This document shows, piece after piece, positions 1-6,392 of a DNA stretch of 15,806 nucleotides; positions within the stretch are counted from its first letter, which is position 1, and every line of letters starts with the position of its first letter. The DNA is taken from positions 1 through 15,806 of the forward strand of contig CALHWU010000027.1 of assembly GCA_938039795.1 (NCBI GenBank), in the 5' to 3' direction. The translations under genes and the position numbers were made by a program. The stretch comes from an uncultured Muribaculaceae bacterium. GTDB lineage: Bacteria; Bacteroidota; Bacteroidia; Bacteroidales; Muribaculaceae. Under the pieces are notes generated by a model. The model did not search any database. It was not told the origin of the DNA and worked only from the letters and a program-made list of their open reading frames with translations.

Positions 1-59
1 CGAACCCCCGACCCTCTGCTTGTAAGGCAGACGCTCTGAACCAGCTGAGCTAAGCGCCC
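1..59 (-). tRNA. tRNA-Val (anticodon TAC), 3' end cut by the window edge
   Basis: Read on the minus strand, the sequence begins GGGCGCT TA GCTC and shows a D arm, then an anticodon stem TCTGC/GCAGA around the loop CTTACAA. This places anticodon TAC at 22-24, which decodes GTA and other Val codons. The T arm starts with GGGGGTTCG and runs off the window at base 1, so the acceptor 3' strand and any CCA cannot be seen. The 5' end is set at 59 by the seven-base acceptor strand. It diverges from mltG. Confidence 0.93.
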
Positions 60-78
60 TTCGTTCCCGAAAGCGATG

Positions 79-109
79 CAAAGTTACGACCATTTTCCGA
101 ACTGACAAA
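79..109 (-). promoter_or_regulatory. Bacteroidetes-type promoter for tRNA-Val
   Basis: On the minus strand a TTTG (complement of CAAA 106-109) is followed after 19 bp by TAACTTTG (complement of 79-86). This matches the Bacteroidetes housekeeping consensus TTTG-N19-21-TAnnTTTG. The tRNA 5' end lies 19 nt further on, which fits a short processed leader. Confidence 0.75.
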
Positions 110-232
110 ATTTTCACGCACTTTTTTTGATGTTTTTTTCAGCGAACATCTCCCCTGCGCTTATTAAGTCTTGATATAGCGGGCGTTGCACAAATCACAC
201 GGAAAATATTTTTTCATGGCGGCTATAATTAT

Positions 233-240
233 TAACTTTG
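233..240 (+). promoter_or_regulatory. -7 element TAACTTTG upstream of mltG
   Basis: TAACTTTG at 233-240 is a perfect -7 element. No clear TTTG lies 19-21 bp upstream, only a T run near 209-214. The box ends only 7 nt before the ATG at 248, so transcription probably begins at or within a few bases of the start codon. Confidence 0.6.
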
Positions 241-247
241 CATACAT

Positions 248-1294
248 ATGGCTACAACACGAAAAAAGCAAAAGAGGGCCTCGGGAGGCTTGAGGCTCGG
301 ACTGATCATCGGAGGCATCTCCGCCGCACTGATAGCCGCGGGATGCATCATATTCTGCCTGCAGCCCGCAGCCCCGGCAGGCTCGGACCGATGGGTCAGA
401 ATTCCCGCCGGATCCAGCTCCGCGGCTGTCGGCGATTCGCTGCGCTCGGCGCTCGGGGTCACGTGCGGCAACAGAGTCTACACCATATGGCGCGTAGCCG
501 GAGGGAGCCCCGAACGGGCTCACGGAGCATACAGAATAAGCCATGACACAAGCGCCCTGACGGCAGCACGGCGCATAAAAAACGGCAGCCAGACACCCGT
601 CAGAATCACGTTCAACTACGCACGCGACATTTCCGACATGGCTTCGCGGCTGACCCGAAACCTGGAGATCGGGCCGGAAACGCTCCTTGCGGCATGCGAC
701 ACAATATTGCCACGCCACGGATTCCGGCGCGAACAGTTTCCCGCCGCGTTCATGCCCGACACTTACGAAGCTTACTGGACCGACGACGGAGAGCGGATAG
801 TAGACAGGCTTCTGACCGTGCGCAACGATTTCTGGAACGACGACCGCCGTCAGCGCGCGGCCGATCTCGGACTGACGCCGGCAGAAGCTGCCACTCTTGC
901 CTCGATCGTTGAAGAGGAGACCGCCAAGGCCGACGAACGCCCCACGGTGGCACGTCTCTACCTCAATCGCCTCAGCAAAGGGATGCTTCTGCAGGCCGAT
1001 CCTACTGTAAAATTCGCCACAGGCAATCCGGATCTCCGGCGCATCACCGGACGGCATCTTTCCATCCAGTCGCCATACAACACCTATCTCCATCATGGAC
1101 TCCCCCCGGGCCCGATACGCATCGCCGACGGACGCACGATCGATGCGGTGCTCAACGCTCCGCGCCACAATTATATATATATGTGCGCAAGAGAGGATTT
1201 CTCAGGATATCACAACTTCGCTTCTGATTACGCCACACACCAGGCCAACGCCAGGCGTTACCGCCAGGAACTCGACCGCAGGGGCATCAGATAA
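248..1294 (+). CDS. mltG: Endolytic peptidoglycan transglycosylase MltG (YceG-like)
   Basis: MltG cleaves nascent glycan strands in the periplasm and is thought to set their length. The 348-residue protein has a basic N-terminus, one membrane anchor at about residues 16-38, and then an extracytoplasmic region. The YceG-like catalytic core is clear: SIVEEET at 219-225, with E222 aligning to the family's catalytic Glu, then ERP, LYLNRL at 237-242, LQADPTV at 248-254, SPYNTY at 275-280, GLPPGPI at 284-290, and a closing YHNF near 321. The length is normal. The ATG at 248 is chosen because the -7 promoter box lies directly upstream and the membrane anchor follows. A DUF2007 gene starts 44 nt downstream in the same direction and is probably co-transcribed. 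The N-terminal LysM-like part is weakly conserved, as is common in Bacteroidetes. Confidence 0.93.
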   Translation: MATTRKKQKRASGGLRLGLIIGGISAALIAAGCIIFCLQPAAPAGSDRWVRIPAGSSSAAVGDSLRSALGVTCGNRVYTIWRVAGGSPERAHGAYRISHDTSALTAARRIKNGSQTPVRITFNYARDISDMASRLTRNLEIGPETLLAACDTILPRHGFRREQFPAAFMPDTYEAYWTDDGERIVDRLLTVRNDFWNDDRRQRAADLGLTPAEAATLASIVEEETAKADERPTVARLYLNRLSKGMLLQADPTVKFATGNPDLRRITGRHLSIQSPYNTYLHHGLPPGPIRIADGRTIDAVLNAPRHNYIYMCAREDFSGYHNFASDYATHQANARRYRQELDRRGIR

Positions 1295-1338
1295 GCGCCC
1301 ATGAACAATGTCTCATACTTATCCGTTACTCAACTATC

Positions 1339-1581
1339 ATGAACGACAGCAACGACAACAGAAGCACAGTATTAAACACGTATTCCACCGATTGGGAAGC
1401 CCATATCGCCGAAGGCGTACTGTCAAGCAACGGCATACCCTGTACACTCACCAACGAGACGTTCTCATCGATATATCCGATCGGATTCAACAGTATCGGA
1501 GGAATCAACCTCATTGTGCCTGCTGAATACGCCGCTCAGGCGCGCGAACTGCTCGGACTTGAGACCGCAAACGATGACTGA
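1339..1581 (+). CDS. DUF2007 family small protein
   Basis: An 80-residue cytoplasmic protein with the DUF2007 pattern. It opens with a strand, then EAHIAEGVLSSNGIPC (residues 20-35), in which a helix carries the sequence to a conserved 'GIPC', followed by an asparagine/isoleucine-rich middle and GGINLIVPAEYAAQARELL. The family is annotated only as a putative signal-transducing protein, with a ferredoxin-like fold and no defined biochemical role. It lies 44 nt after mltG and 96 nt before rpoD, which has its own promoter, so it is probably the second gene of an mltG unit. It has no signal peptide or membrane segment. Family assignment is firm from the motif pattern; function is unknown. Confidence 0.85.
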   Translation: MNDSNDNRSTVLNTYSTDWEAHIAEGVLSSNGIPCTLTNETFSSIYPIGFNSIGGINLIVPAEYAAQARELLGLETANDD

Positions 1582-1623
1582 CGCCACCTGCAGCAGAATT
1601 ATAAAAGCGGCATCGCCAAAACA

Positions 1624-1655
1624 TTTGCGCATTAGGAAAATAATCACTACCTTTG
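1624..1655 (+). promoter_or_regulatory. Consensus promoter of rpoD
   Basis: TTTG at 1624-1627, a 20-bp spacer and TACCTTTG at 1648-1655 match the Bacteroidetes housekeeping promoter fully. The ATG lies 22 nt after the -7 box, giving a leader of about 15 nt. The primary sigma gene therefore appears to carry the promoter class its own product reads. Confidence 0.85.
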
Positions 1656-1677
1656 CACGCTAAATCTCAAGAAACGA

Positions 1678-2538
1678 ATGAGACAACTTAAAATCACCAA
1701 ATCGATCACCAACCGCGAAAGCGCGTCGCTCGACAAATATCTGCAGGAGATAGGCCGTGAAGAGCTTATATCCGTAGATGAGGAAGTAGAGCTTGCACGT
1801 CGCATACGCCAAGGCGATCAGAGAGCGCTGGAAAAGTTAACTTGTGCAAATCTTCGCTTCGTGGTATCAGTAGCTAAACAGTACCAGAACCAGGGACTCA
1901 GCCTCCCCGACCTGATCAACGAAGGCAATCTTGGCTTGATTAAAGCTGCACAGAAGTTTGACGAGACCCGCGGTTTCAAATTCATCTCCTATGCCGTGTG
2001 GTGGATACGGCAGTCAATCCTTCAGGCGCTGGCCGAACAGGCCCGTATCGTGAGGTTGCCCCTCAACCAGGTGGGAGCATTGAATAAAATCAGCAAGGAG
2101 CTATCGAAGTTCGAGCAGGAGAACGAGCGCCGTCCTTCGCCCGAAGAACTTGCCGCACGACTCGATGTGCCCCTCGAAAAAATTTCTGACACCCTCAAAG
2201 TGTCGGGCCGCAGCATTTCTGTCGACGCCCCCTTCGTCGAGGGCGAGGACAACAGTCTGCTCGACGTGCTGACCAACGACGACTCCCCCGCCGCCGACTC
2301 CACTCTGACTCAGGAGTCCCTGTCGAAAGAGGTGGATCGCGCCCTCCGTCAGCTCCATGAGCGCGAGCGCGAGATACTCAAGATGTTTTTCGGCATCGGA
2401 TGTCAGGAGATGACTCTTGAGGAGATCGGAGCTAAATTTGACCTTACGCGCGAGCGCGTGCGCCAGATCAAGGAGAAAGCGATCCGCCGCCTCAAAGGTC
2501 AGAAGAGCCGCCTGCTGAAAACCTATCTCGGTCAGTAA
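1678..2538 (+). CDS. rpoD: Primary RNA polymerase sigma factor (RpoD/SigA, Bacteroidetes short form)
   Basis: This is the housekeeping sigma subunit that directs RNA polymerase to the TTTG/TAnnTTTG promoters seen across this window. The 286 residues contain region 1.2 (about 14-46, with SLDKYLQEIG), region 2 (about 50-120, with LRFVVSVAKQYQNQG, DLINEGNLGLIKA and the -10 recognition stretch SYAVWWIRQSI at 104-114), region 3 (about 125-200) and region 4 (about 225-278). The region 4 helix-turn-helix includes LEEIGAKFDLTRERVRQIKEKAIRRL. Region 1.1 and the large non-conserved insert of proteobacterial sigma-70 are absent, which is normal in this phylum. The start at 1678 follows the promoter directly and gives the usual MRQLKITKSITNRES opening. 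A hairpin terminator follows about 70 nt after the stop. Confidence 0.97.
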   Translation: MRQLKITKSITNRESASLDKYLQEIGREELISVDEEVELARRIRQGDQRALEKLTCANLRFVVSVAKQYQNQGLSLPDLINEGNLGLIKAAQKFDETRGFKFISYAVWWIRQSILQALAEQARIVRLPLNQVGALNKISKELSKFEQENERRPSPEELAARLDVPLEKISDTLKVSGRSISVDAPFVEGEDNSLLDVLTNDDSPAADSTLTQESLSKEVDRALRQLHEREREILKMFFGIGCQEMTLEEIGAKFDLTRERVRQIKEKAIRRLKGQKSRLLKTYLGQ

Positions 2539-2606
2539 GTCTGACCGGCATCCAACGACAATTCAGATCGCAAGGACAATAGATGTAATATTTTTCTCAT
2601 GGTGAG

Positions 2607-2643
2607 AAAGCGTGCGTCGTGATGACGTGCGCTTTTTCTTTTA
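2607..2643 (+). terminator. Rho-independent terminator of rpoD
   Basis: A 12-bp stem pairs 2607-2618 with 2624-2635, including two G-T wobbles, around the 5-nt loop GTGAT. It opens with AAAGCG and closes with CGCTTT, and runs straight into a T-rich tract. Confidence 0.8.
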
Positions 2644-2723
2644 TCAATCCGACATAAATACAGGAAGTTATTTTGTTTACAACATTTAACATATTGATGC
2701 AACGCCGCCGCCCATCATCGAAA

Positions 2724-2731
2724 TAACTTTG
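2724..2731 (+). promoter_or_regulatory. -7 element TAACTTTG upstream of the acidic-protein gene
   Basis: TAACTTTG at 2724-2731 lies 62 nt before the ATG at 2794 and after the rpoD terminator, so the downstream gene is probably its own transcription unit. No good TTTG is found at the expected distance upstream. Confidence 0.6.
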
Positions 2732-2793
2732 CATCGTCAACACCGACCCGCGTGTATCCTCACCGTGTCACATCAAATAAACTATCATAGGTC

Positions 2794-3228
2794 ATGAAAT
2801 TCTGGGATCTTATCGGCGGCATCGCCTTATACCGCCTCCTGTTCGGGCGGTCATCATCTGCCCGACACTCACAGCCGCGCCCAACGCAGCCACAGTACAC
2901 GCCGTTCTACAACGGAGCGCCCGACCGCTCCGAATCCATTCCCGATACATCGGGCTACGACCTCGACGACCCCGACGAGATCCAGGACCGCATCGACGAG
3001 CTTGAGGACATGCTGTCGGACTGCGACGACGACCGCTACGACGACATCGAGCGCGAGATAGAGACCCTGTCCGCCCGGGCGGAAGAGCTTAACCGGACAG
3101 ACAACCGCGAATTCAACGCGCTCGTCGGCTTGGACAGCGACGATGACATCGCCGCGGATTACTTCACGGCCGACGATCCGTATGACTGCGCCGATCCTCT
3201 CGATGATGACGATCCCGCCGACTGGTGA
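2794..3228 (+). CDS. Acidic protein of unknown function
   Basis: I do not recognise this 144-residue protein. It starts with a short hydrophobic stretch (MKFWDLIGGIALYRLLFG) that could be an amphipathic or membrane-associating helix, followed by a Ser/Pro/Gln-rich linker at about 19-50. A strongly acidic, probably helical segment at about 58-105 (DDPDEIQDRIDELEDML, then ERE and ETL heptad-like spacing) could form a short coiled coil. The tail is nearly all Asp with Phe, Tyr and Trp, ending in DPADW. Its codon use and GC content match the flanking housekeeping genes. It has its own -7 box and converges on the minus-strand thioredoxin-fold gene, 51 nt away. The Asp-rich composition suggests electrostatic or metal binding, but this is speculation. 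Confidence 0.7.
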   Translation: MKFWDLIGGIALYRLLFGRSSSARHSQPRPTQPQYTPFYNGAPDRSESIPDTSGYDLDDPDEIQDRIDELEDMLSDCDDDRYDDIEREIETLSARAEELNRTDNREFNALVGLDSDDDIAADYFTADDPYDCADPLDDDDPADW

Positions 3229-3263
3229 GCGCCGAAACGCCTGATCGGCCCGATAAGGGGCGC
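3229..3263. terminator. Possible hairpin between convergent genes
   Basis: GCGCC (3229-3233) can pair with GGCGC (3259-3263), and an inner ATCGG/CCGAT dyad sits at 3244-3254. It lies exactly between two convergent stop codons. There is no T-tract on either strand, so its role as a terminator is doubtful. Confidence 0.3.
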
Positions 3264-3279
3264 GGAACCAATATGCATG

Positions 3280-4599
3280 TCACAGCCCGGACGGCCCCAG
3301 CTCGCTTTCGAGTACTTTGCGCGACTTGTCGAACGCATCGCTGAAACCGCGCGCCCTGATTTTCCCGTCGGGCCCGATCAAAGCGAAAAACGGCCATCCG
3401 CCGATACGGAAAGCATCCATCACCGGCTTATTGTCCGGACGATCCTCAACCTCCACCTCTATCCACGGGTGACGGAGCATTCCTTCAAGCACTGGGCGCA
3501 TGTCGTCGACCCCATCCGACGGGACTTTCCTGTCGGTCGGCAATCTTTCGTAATTCTGGCGCACCATATCGATCGACTCGGTCAGGCCGAGCACTTCGAG
3601 TCCGCGACTGTTATAGATATCGTGAAGCTTAAGCACATACTGGTCGATAAAGACCGATCCCGGGCAAAGTCCCCAGTGATAGATCAGCAGATAGCGCCCT
3701 TTGAAATCCTTCTCCGTAATCTTCTTTCCGTCGACAGTTGTCAATGCGAATTCGGGCACAGGCTGCCCGTCGGCAAGCCGTTCCATATCCGCCAGTTCTC
3801 GGGCGAATACACGCCCATAGTAGCTATCCTTCAGCTCTCGGTTCCAGCTATCGTATTTCGCCCTCGACTGTTCTACCGGTGTACTTGCGATGTGCTCGAG
3901 AGCATCCACAAGCAGCGACAAAGTCCCTGCGGGATTGGCGTCGACATATGCCTTGCGGGCATCGCGCATTCTGACAATCCCGGGATTCGATTTGGCGCGG
4001 CCAAACACATTGATCTTTTGAAACCATTCCTCGGCACGTGCAGTATCCTTTTCTTGCTGCGCCACCAGCAGTTCTCTCATATAGTCATCTCTGATCTTAC
4101 CGATCGAATCTTCGAGGCGAAGTGACTCCGCCAGCATAGGCTCATCGTAAATGCCGCCGCTCAACCGACTATAGTAAATTTTCCCAACCGAACCCGAGAG
4201 CCTGATCCGATCGCCATCAGTTATGATCAGAGTCAAGGCTAATCTGGAGCCCATCCGGGGCGCTCCTTTTTTCGGATGAAATGTCATTCTGTACACCTGA
4301 TCATGCTCCTGCGTACCCTCCAAAGCAAATGTATCAGGCTGCTCCACAACGATATCAAAAGCTGCCTCCCTGTCCCTTCTCGGAAAAATGACCCGTTCGA
4401 AGCGCAGCGTATCGCCCTCCTGCAAGCCCATGATGCGCCCGGAAAGTGCGAACGCCTGCACATCCGATTGCGAGGACGACACCACGCCCTGTTGCACGGA
4501 CGGCACCCCTCCCTGCCACATCCCCGACGGCTCCTTGTCACCCGCAAAAGCCACAGATGCGACAGCCACAGCCGACGCCAAAACAAAAGATCTGACCAT
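3280..4599 (-). CDS. Exported DUF4369/TlpA-like thioredoxin-fold protein with degenerate CPGS active site
   Basis: A 439-residue protein with a type I signal peptide (VRSFVLASAVAVASVAFA, cleavage near residue 19), so it is periplasmic or surface-exposed. Residues about 48-150 form a beta-rich region resembling DUF4369 (FALSGRIMGLQEGDTLRFE). A helical linker spans about 155-275. A thioredoxin/AhpC-TSA domain runs from about 278 to the end, recognised by G-x-x-VPEFALTTVDGKKITEKDFKG, a cis-proline loop GGWPFFALIGPDGKI (P403) and a following helix. The redox site, normally WCxxC, reads LCPGS at 311-315: the first Cys (C312) remains and the resolving Cys is Ser315. A classical disulfide reductase reaction is therefore unlikely; a peroxidase-like, chaperone or sensor role is possible. 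It has its own promoter and stands alone on this strand. Confidence 0.82.
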   Translation of the reverse strand: MVRSFVLASAVAVASVAFAGDKEPSGMWQGGVPSVQQGVVSSSQSDVQAFALSGRIMGLQEGDTLRFERVIFPRRDREAAFDIVVEQPDTFALEGTQEHDQVYRMTFHPKKGAPRMGSRLALTLIITDGDRIRLSGSVGKIYYSRLSGGIYDEPMLAESLRLEDSIGKIRDDYMRELLVAQQEKDTARAEEWFQKINVFGRAKSNPGIVRMRDARKAYVDANPAGTLSLLVDALEHIASTPVEQSRAKYDSWNRELKDSYYGRVFARELADMERLADGQPVPEFALTTVDGKKITEKDFKGRYLLIYHWGLCPGSVFIDQYVLKLHDIYNSRGLEVLGLTESIDMVRQNYERLPTDRKVPSDGVDDMRPVLEGMLRHPWIEVEVEDRPDNKPVMDAFRIGGWPFFALIGPDGKIRARGFSDAFDKSRKVLESELGPSGL

Positions 4600-4627
4600 A
4601 ACAAAAAAACGGTATTGATTTATCCTA

Positions 4628-4635
4628 CAAATATA
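4628..4635 (-). promoter_or_regulatory. -7 element of the thioredoxin-fold gene
   Basis: The complement of 4628-4635 reads TATATTTG, a perfect TAnnTTTG, 28 nt before the minus-strand ATG. This supports the start at 4599. The -33 region has no TTTG match. Confidence 0.6.
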
Positions 4636-4717
4636 GTAAAAACCCCTTCCTCTTTACATTTTCCCTCATATGCTTAACAACATAACTGCATTTAGCCCCA
4701 CCAATGACATTTTTTTG

Positions 4718-4725
4718 TAACTTTG
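4718..4725 (+). promoter_or_regulatory. -7 element TAACTTTG of the structured ncRNA
   Basis: TAACTTTG at 4718-4725 ends 5 nt before the first base-paired element of the RNA (GATTTAC at 4731), which is the expected distance to a transcription start. The -33 match is weak (TTTA at 4691). Confidence 0.65.
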
Positions 4726-4730
4726 CACTT

Positions 4731-4997
4731 GATTTACAGACGTGCCATAGAGTTGGCGCAAGTAAATCTGATTTTTACTAAAAGGTGTTATTGAAATTTT
4801 ATCTTCGTCATTCAAACTTGGCGGTTTATATGCAGTGAAGATGAGATTGGCAGTAGCACCTACATCGGATGCTTATACCCTGCTATAACCAGCAGCTTAT
4901 ATGGCATATCGGTGTGGGGCTATTGTTTTATCCACTGCATAGGTACGCCAAGACCTGAATGACGGATAGAACAAGATACAATCCTCACACCTTTTTT
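4731..4997 (+). ncRNA. Rod-shaped structured RNA, 6S-like (possibly Bacteroidales-1 family)
   Basis: The stretch has no credible ORF but nearly complete self-pairing. A 5' hairpin pairs 4731-4737 with 4762-4768, with an inner GTGCCA/TGGCGC. A long rod then follows: 4780-4788 with 4987-4995 (AAAAGGTGT/ACACCTTTT), 4800-4803 with 4965-4968, 4807-4813 with 4957-4963, 4817-4823 with 4946-4952 (CTTGGCG/CGCCAAG) and 4829-4837 with 4933-4941 (nine pairs). Next comes an open bubble of about 18 and 17 nt (4838-4855 and 4916-4932), then GCACC/GGTGT, ATGC/GCAT, TATA/TATA and a terminal CTGCT/AGCAG hairpin (4880-4895). The 3' strand of the closing stem runs into T6, which acts as the terminator. One long rod with a central bubble is the architecture of 6S RNA, which mimics an open promoter and binds sigma-70-type polymerase. 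I infer that role. The sequence also resembles the Bacteroidales-1 RNA family as I remember it. The structure is seen directly; the identity is not proven. Confidence 0.75.
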
Positions 4998-5072
4998 ATG
5001 TCTAATAACCAAGCCGCTTCAATGGAGGATGAGAAACACGAAAGTATAGTAAAAACATCACAATATGAATGA
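4998..5072 (+). CDS. Possible 24-residue ORF at the end of the ncRNA
   Basis: An ATG inside the last bases of the ncRNA terminator region opens a 24-codon frame (MSNNQAASMEDEKHE...). Its stop overlaps the start of the next gene (ATGAATGA at 5065-5072). The peptide is hydrophilic and acidic with no recognisable motif. The overlap would allow translational coupling, but a frame this short could easily occur by chance. Confidence 0.25.
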   Translation: MSNNQAASMEDEKHESIVKTSQYE

Positions 5073-5409
5073 ATTAATTAATACTGAATGTGAATTGCGC
5101 AAAAGTCAATCCAATTTAGGAGGTACACTAATCGCCGCAACATGCGTTGGTGTAATTCTAATTGGTGCAATACCCCTACTCTCAACAATGCCGGATGAAA
5201 ATGTTAAATGGGCAAATATAGTTATGTCGGAAAGCTACATACGCCTAGTTGTAGTTCTGTCTATACCTTTGCTAATTGGACTAACAGCCGGCATAATCCT
5301 CATAAAATCAAGTGTCAAGAAAATTGCTGAAAGCTATAGACTATATAAAACAGACCTTGAAAATCTAATTGATGAAATGGAAAATGAGAAAAATGAAAAA
5401 GGGAAATGA
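5065..5409 (+). CDS. Small two-TM membrane protein of unknown function
   Basis: I do not recognise this 114-residue protein. It has a short cytoplasmic-looking N-terminus, a first membrane segment at about 20-40 (GTLIAATCVGVILIGAIPLL), an extracytoplasmic loop, a second membrane segment at about 61-84 (LVVVLSIPLLIGLTAGIILI), and a charged helical C-terminus rich in Lys and Glu (ENLIDEMENEKNEKGK) that could form a coiled coil. This hairpin-plus-helix layout is common in small accessory membrane proteins but is not diagnostic. It is the first gene of the AT-rich block and shares its low GC content. A second small gene starts 49 nt downstream in the same direction. Confidence 0.7.
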   Translation: MNELINTECELRKSQSNLGGTLIAATCVGVILIGAIPLLSTMPDENVKWANIVMSESYIRLVVVLSIPLLIGLTAGIILIKSSVKKIAESYRLYKTDLENLIDEMENEKNEKGK

Positions 5410-5458
5410 CATCTTGATATTCTCTTAAATTAACTGATGACCTCAAACATAGTTAAAT

Positions 5459-5761
5459 ATGGGACTATTCAACGCATATAAATCTTTGTCAAAAGCGAAT
5501 GACACGCTTAAACGTCTTGAGTACACATTCGACAGATTGCAAACAAACATGAACATGTGCAATTATTCTGCAGCACGTTCATATTGCAATGATGCTGCCT
5601 CACTCGCAAAGACTTTCCTTGAATCAGTCCAACAGAGTAAAACCGCAGAAATTTCCATGTACACATTTATGGGACAAAAGATGCGAGTTATGCAACTTGT
5701 CATGTTCTTCAACGAAGCACTCCAAAGCGCAAATGCAATAATCACACGTAACGGATACTAA
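5459..5761 (+). CDS. Small helical cytoplasmic protein, paralogue A of a tandem pair
   Basis: I do not recognise this 100-residue protein. It begins MGLFNAYKSLSKANDTLKR, appears all-helical, and has no signal peptide or membrane segment. Aligned by eye with the next gene it shares the MG-x-F opening, a similar spacing of Leu and Ser in the first helix, and the motif aromatic-x-F-[ML]-G-[QR] (YTFMGQK here, FQFLGRN there) about 25-30 residues before the end, followed by a hydrophobic helix ending in -[AV]-[LV]-Q. The two genes are 12 nt apart and probably arose by an old tandem duplication, then diverged strongly. Its four Cys include two in the N-x-C...RSYCND stretch, with no metal-binding pattern. 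Function unknown. Confidence 0.72.
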   Translation: MGLFNAYKSLSKANDTLKRLEYTFDRLQTNMNMCNYSAARSYCNDAASLAKTFLESVQQSKTAEISMYTFMGQKMRVMQLVMFFNEALQSANAIITRNGY

Positions 5762-5773
5762 TAACTATTAACT

Positions 5774-6064
5774 ATGGGATTTTTCGAAGATATGCGATCG
5801 ATAAAGAAAATATATGGTCGCTTAAACACAATTGAACCCCTATATACATCTCTTGAGCGAAATTTATCAATTGGTAATATTGCTGAAATAAAAAGGTTGG
5901 CAATATTAATTGATTCCGAACTAAAGCTATTGACGACTGAAATAGCAACTGCTCCTAATTCTGTCCAATGTGCCAACTTCCAATTCTTGGGCAGAAATAC
6001 CTCGTTGTACATAATTGTCAAGGACATTTATGAAACAGTGCAACCTTGTCTTATAATGCTTTGA
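5774..6064 (+). CDS. Small helical cytoplasmic protein, paralogue B of a tandem pair
   Basis: A 96-residue protein starting MGFFEDMRSIKKIYGRLNT, 12 nt after paralogue A and aligned with it over nearly its whole length. Shared features are MG-x-F, basic residues in the first helix, a Leu-rich middle, the FQFLGRN motif and a final hydrophobic helix (YIIVKDIYETVQ). The C-terminus (PCLIML) is shorter than and unlike that of its neighbour. No signal peptide or membrane segment is present. The start at 5774 is supported by the matching MG-x-F opening in both proteins. The following zinc-ribbon gene begins 8 nt later, so the three may be one transcript. Function unknown. Confidence 0.7.
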   Translation: MGFFEDMRSIKKIYGRLNTIEPLYTSLERNLSIGNIAEIKRLAILIDSELKLLTTEIATAPNSVQCANFQFLGRNTSLYIIVKDIYETVQPCLIML

Positions 6065-6072
6065 AACATGCG

Positions 6073-6343
6073 ATGTCCGTTGACGACGACAAATATCATT
6101 GCGACTATTGCGGACACACAGAAAGCCAATGCGAGGGCATCTATCTTTTTTCAGATAAGTGCTACACAATGCTTCAAGCGATGCAAACAGGTAAATACAA
6201 CCTCGTTGTCAGAGAGTACGACCAACGCAAAGGATTATCCTCTATGCCCTGATTGCAATATAAAGATGATTGGATGGGATAAGTCTTGTCCTGAATGTGG
6301 CTCCAAAATGGATAATTCGTATTGGTACTCCGATACGATATAA
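6073..6343 (+). pseudogene. Zinc-ribbon protein broken by a frameshift near 6229-6233
   Basis: Two overlapping frames together encode one coherent protein of about 90 residues. The frame from ATG 6073 gives MSVDDDKYHCDYCGH, then ...SDKCYTMLQAMQTGKYNLVVREYDQRK, and continues as nonsense to a TGA at 6250-6252. The +1 frame from about 6232 continues as DYPLCPDCNIKMIGWDKSCPECGSK and ends at 6343. Dropping one base in the run AAAGG at 6229-6233 joins the halves as ...DQRK-DYPLCPDC..., giving CxxC pairs CDYC, CPDC and CPEC typical of zinc ribbons. The upstream in-frame ATG at 6046 overlaps the previous gene and is less likely. The possibilities are a decayed gene, an assembly or sequencing indel, or less probably recoding. 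The abandoned frame ends in CCC TGA, a context that can allow +1 slippage, but shifting there would lose the CPDC knuckle. Confidence 0.65.
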
Positions 6344-6392
6344 TATTTCATTTACCTTTTTGAGATTGATGGGATTTAAAATAAAAACATAT

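Noticed and set aside
164..1168. 334-codon open frame on the minus strand across mltG
   Set aside because: It is the antisense shadow of a clear mltG gene, with no family motif and a composition typical of a GC-rich complement frame.
3277..4125. 282-codon plus-strand open frame across the thioredoxin-fold gene
   Set aside because: The minus-strand protein has a signal peptide, two recognisable domains and a promoter; the plus frame has none.
4632..5056. 12-base repeat TATAGTAAAAAC at 4632-4643 and 5045-5056 flanking the ncRNA
   Set aside because: Short and AT-rich, and one copy overlaps a promoter -7 element; not enough to call an attachment or insertion repeat.
6351..6360. TACCTTTT near-match to a -7 promoter element before the exported-protein gene
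   Set aside because: The last base deviates and no TTTG lies at the right distance; such matches are frequent in AT-rich DNA.
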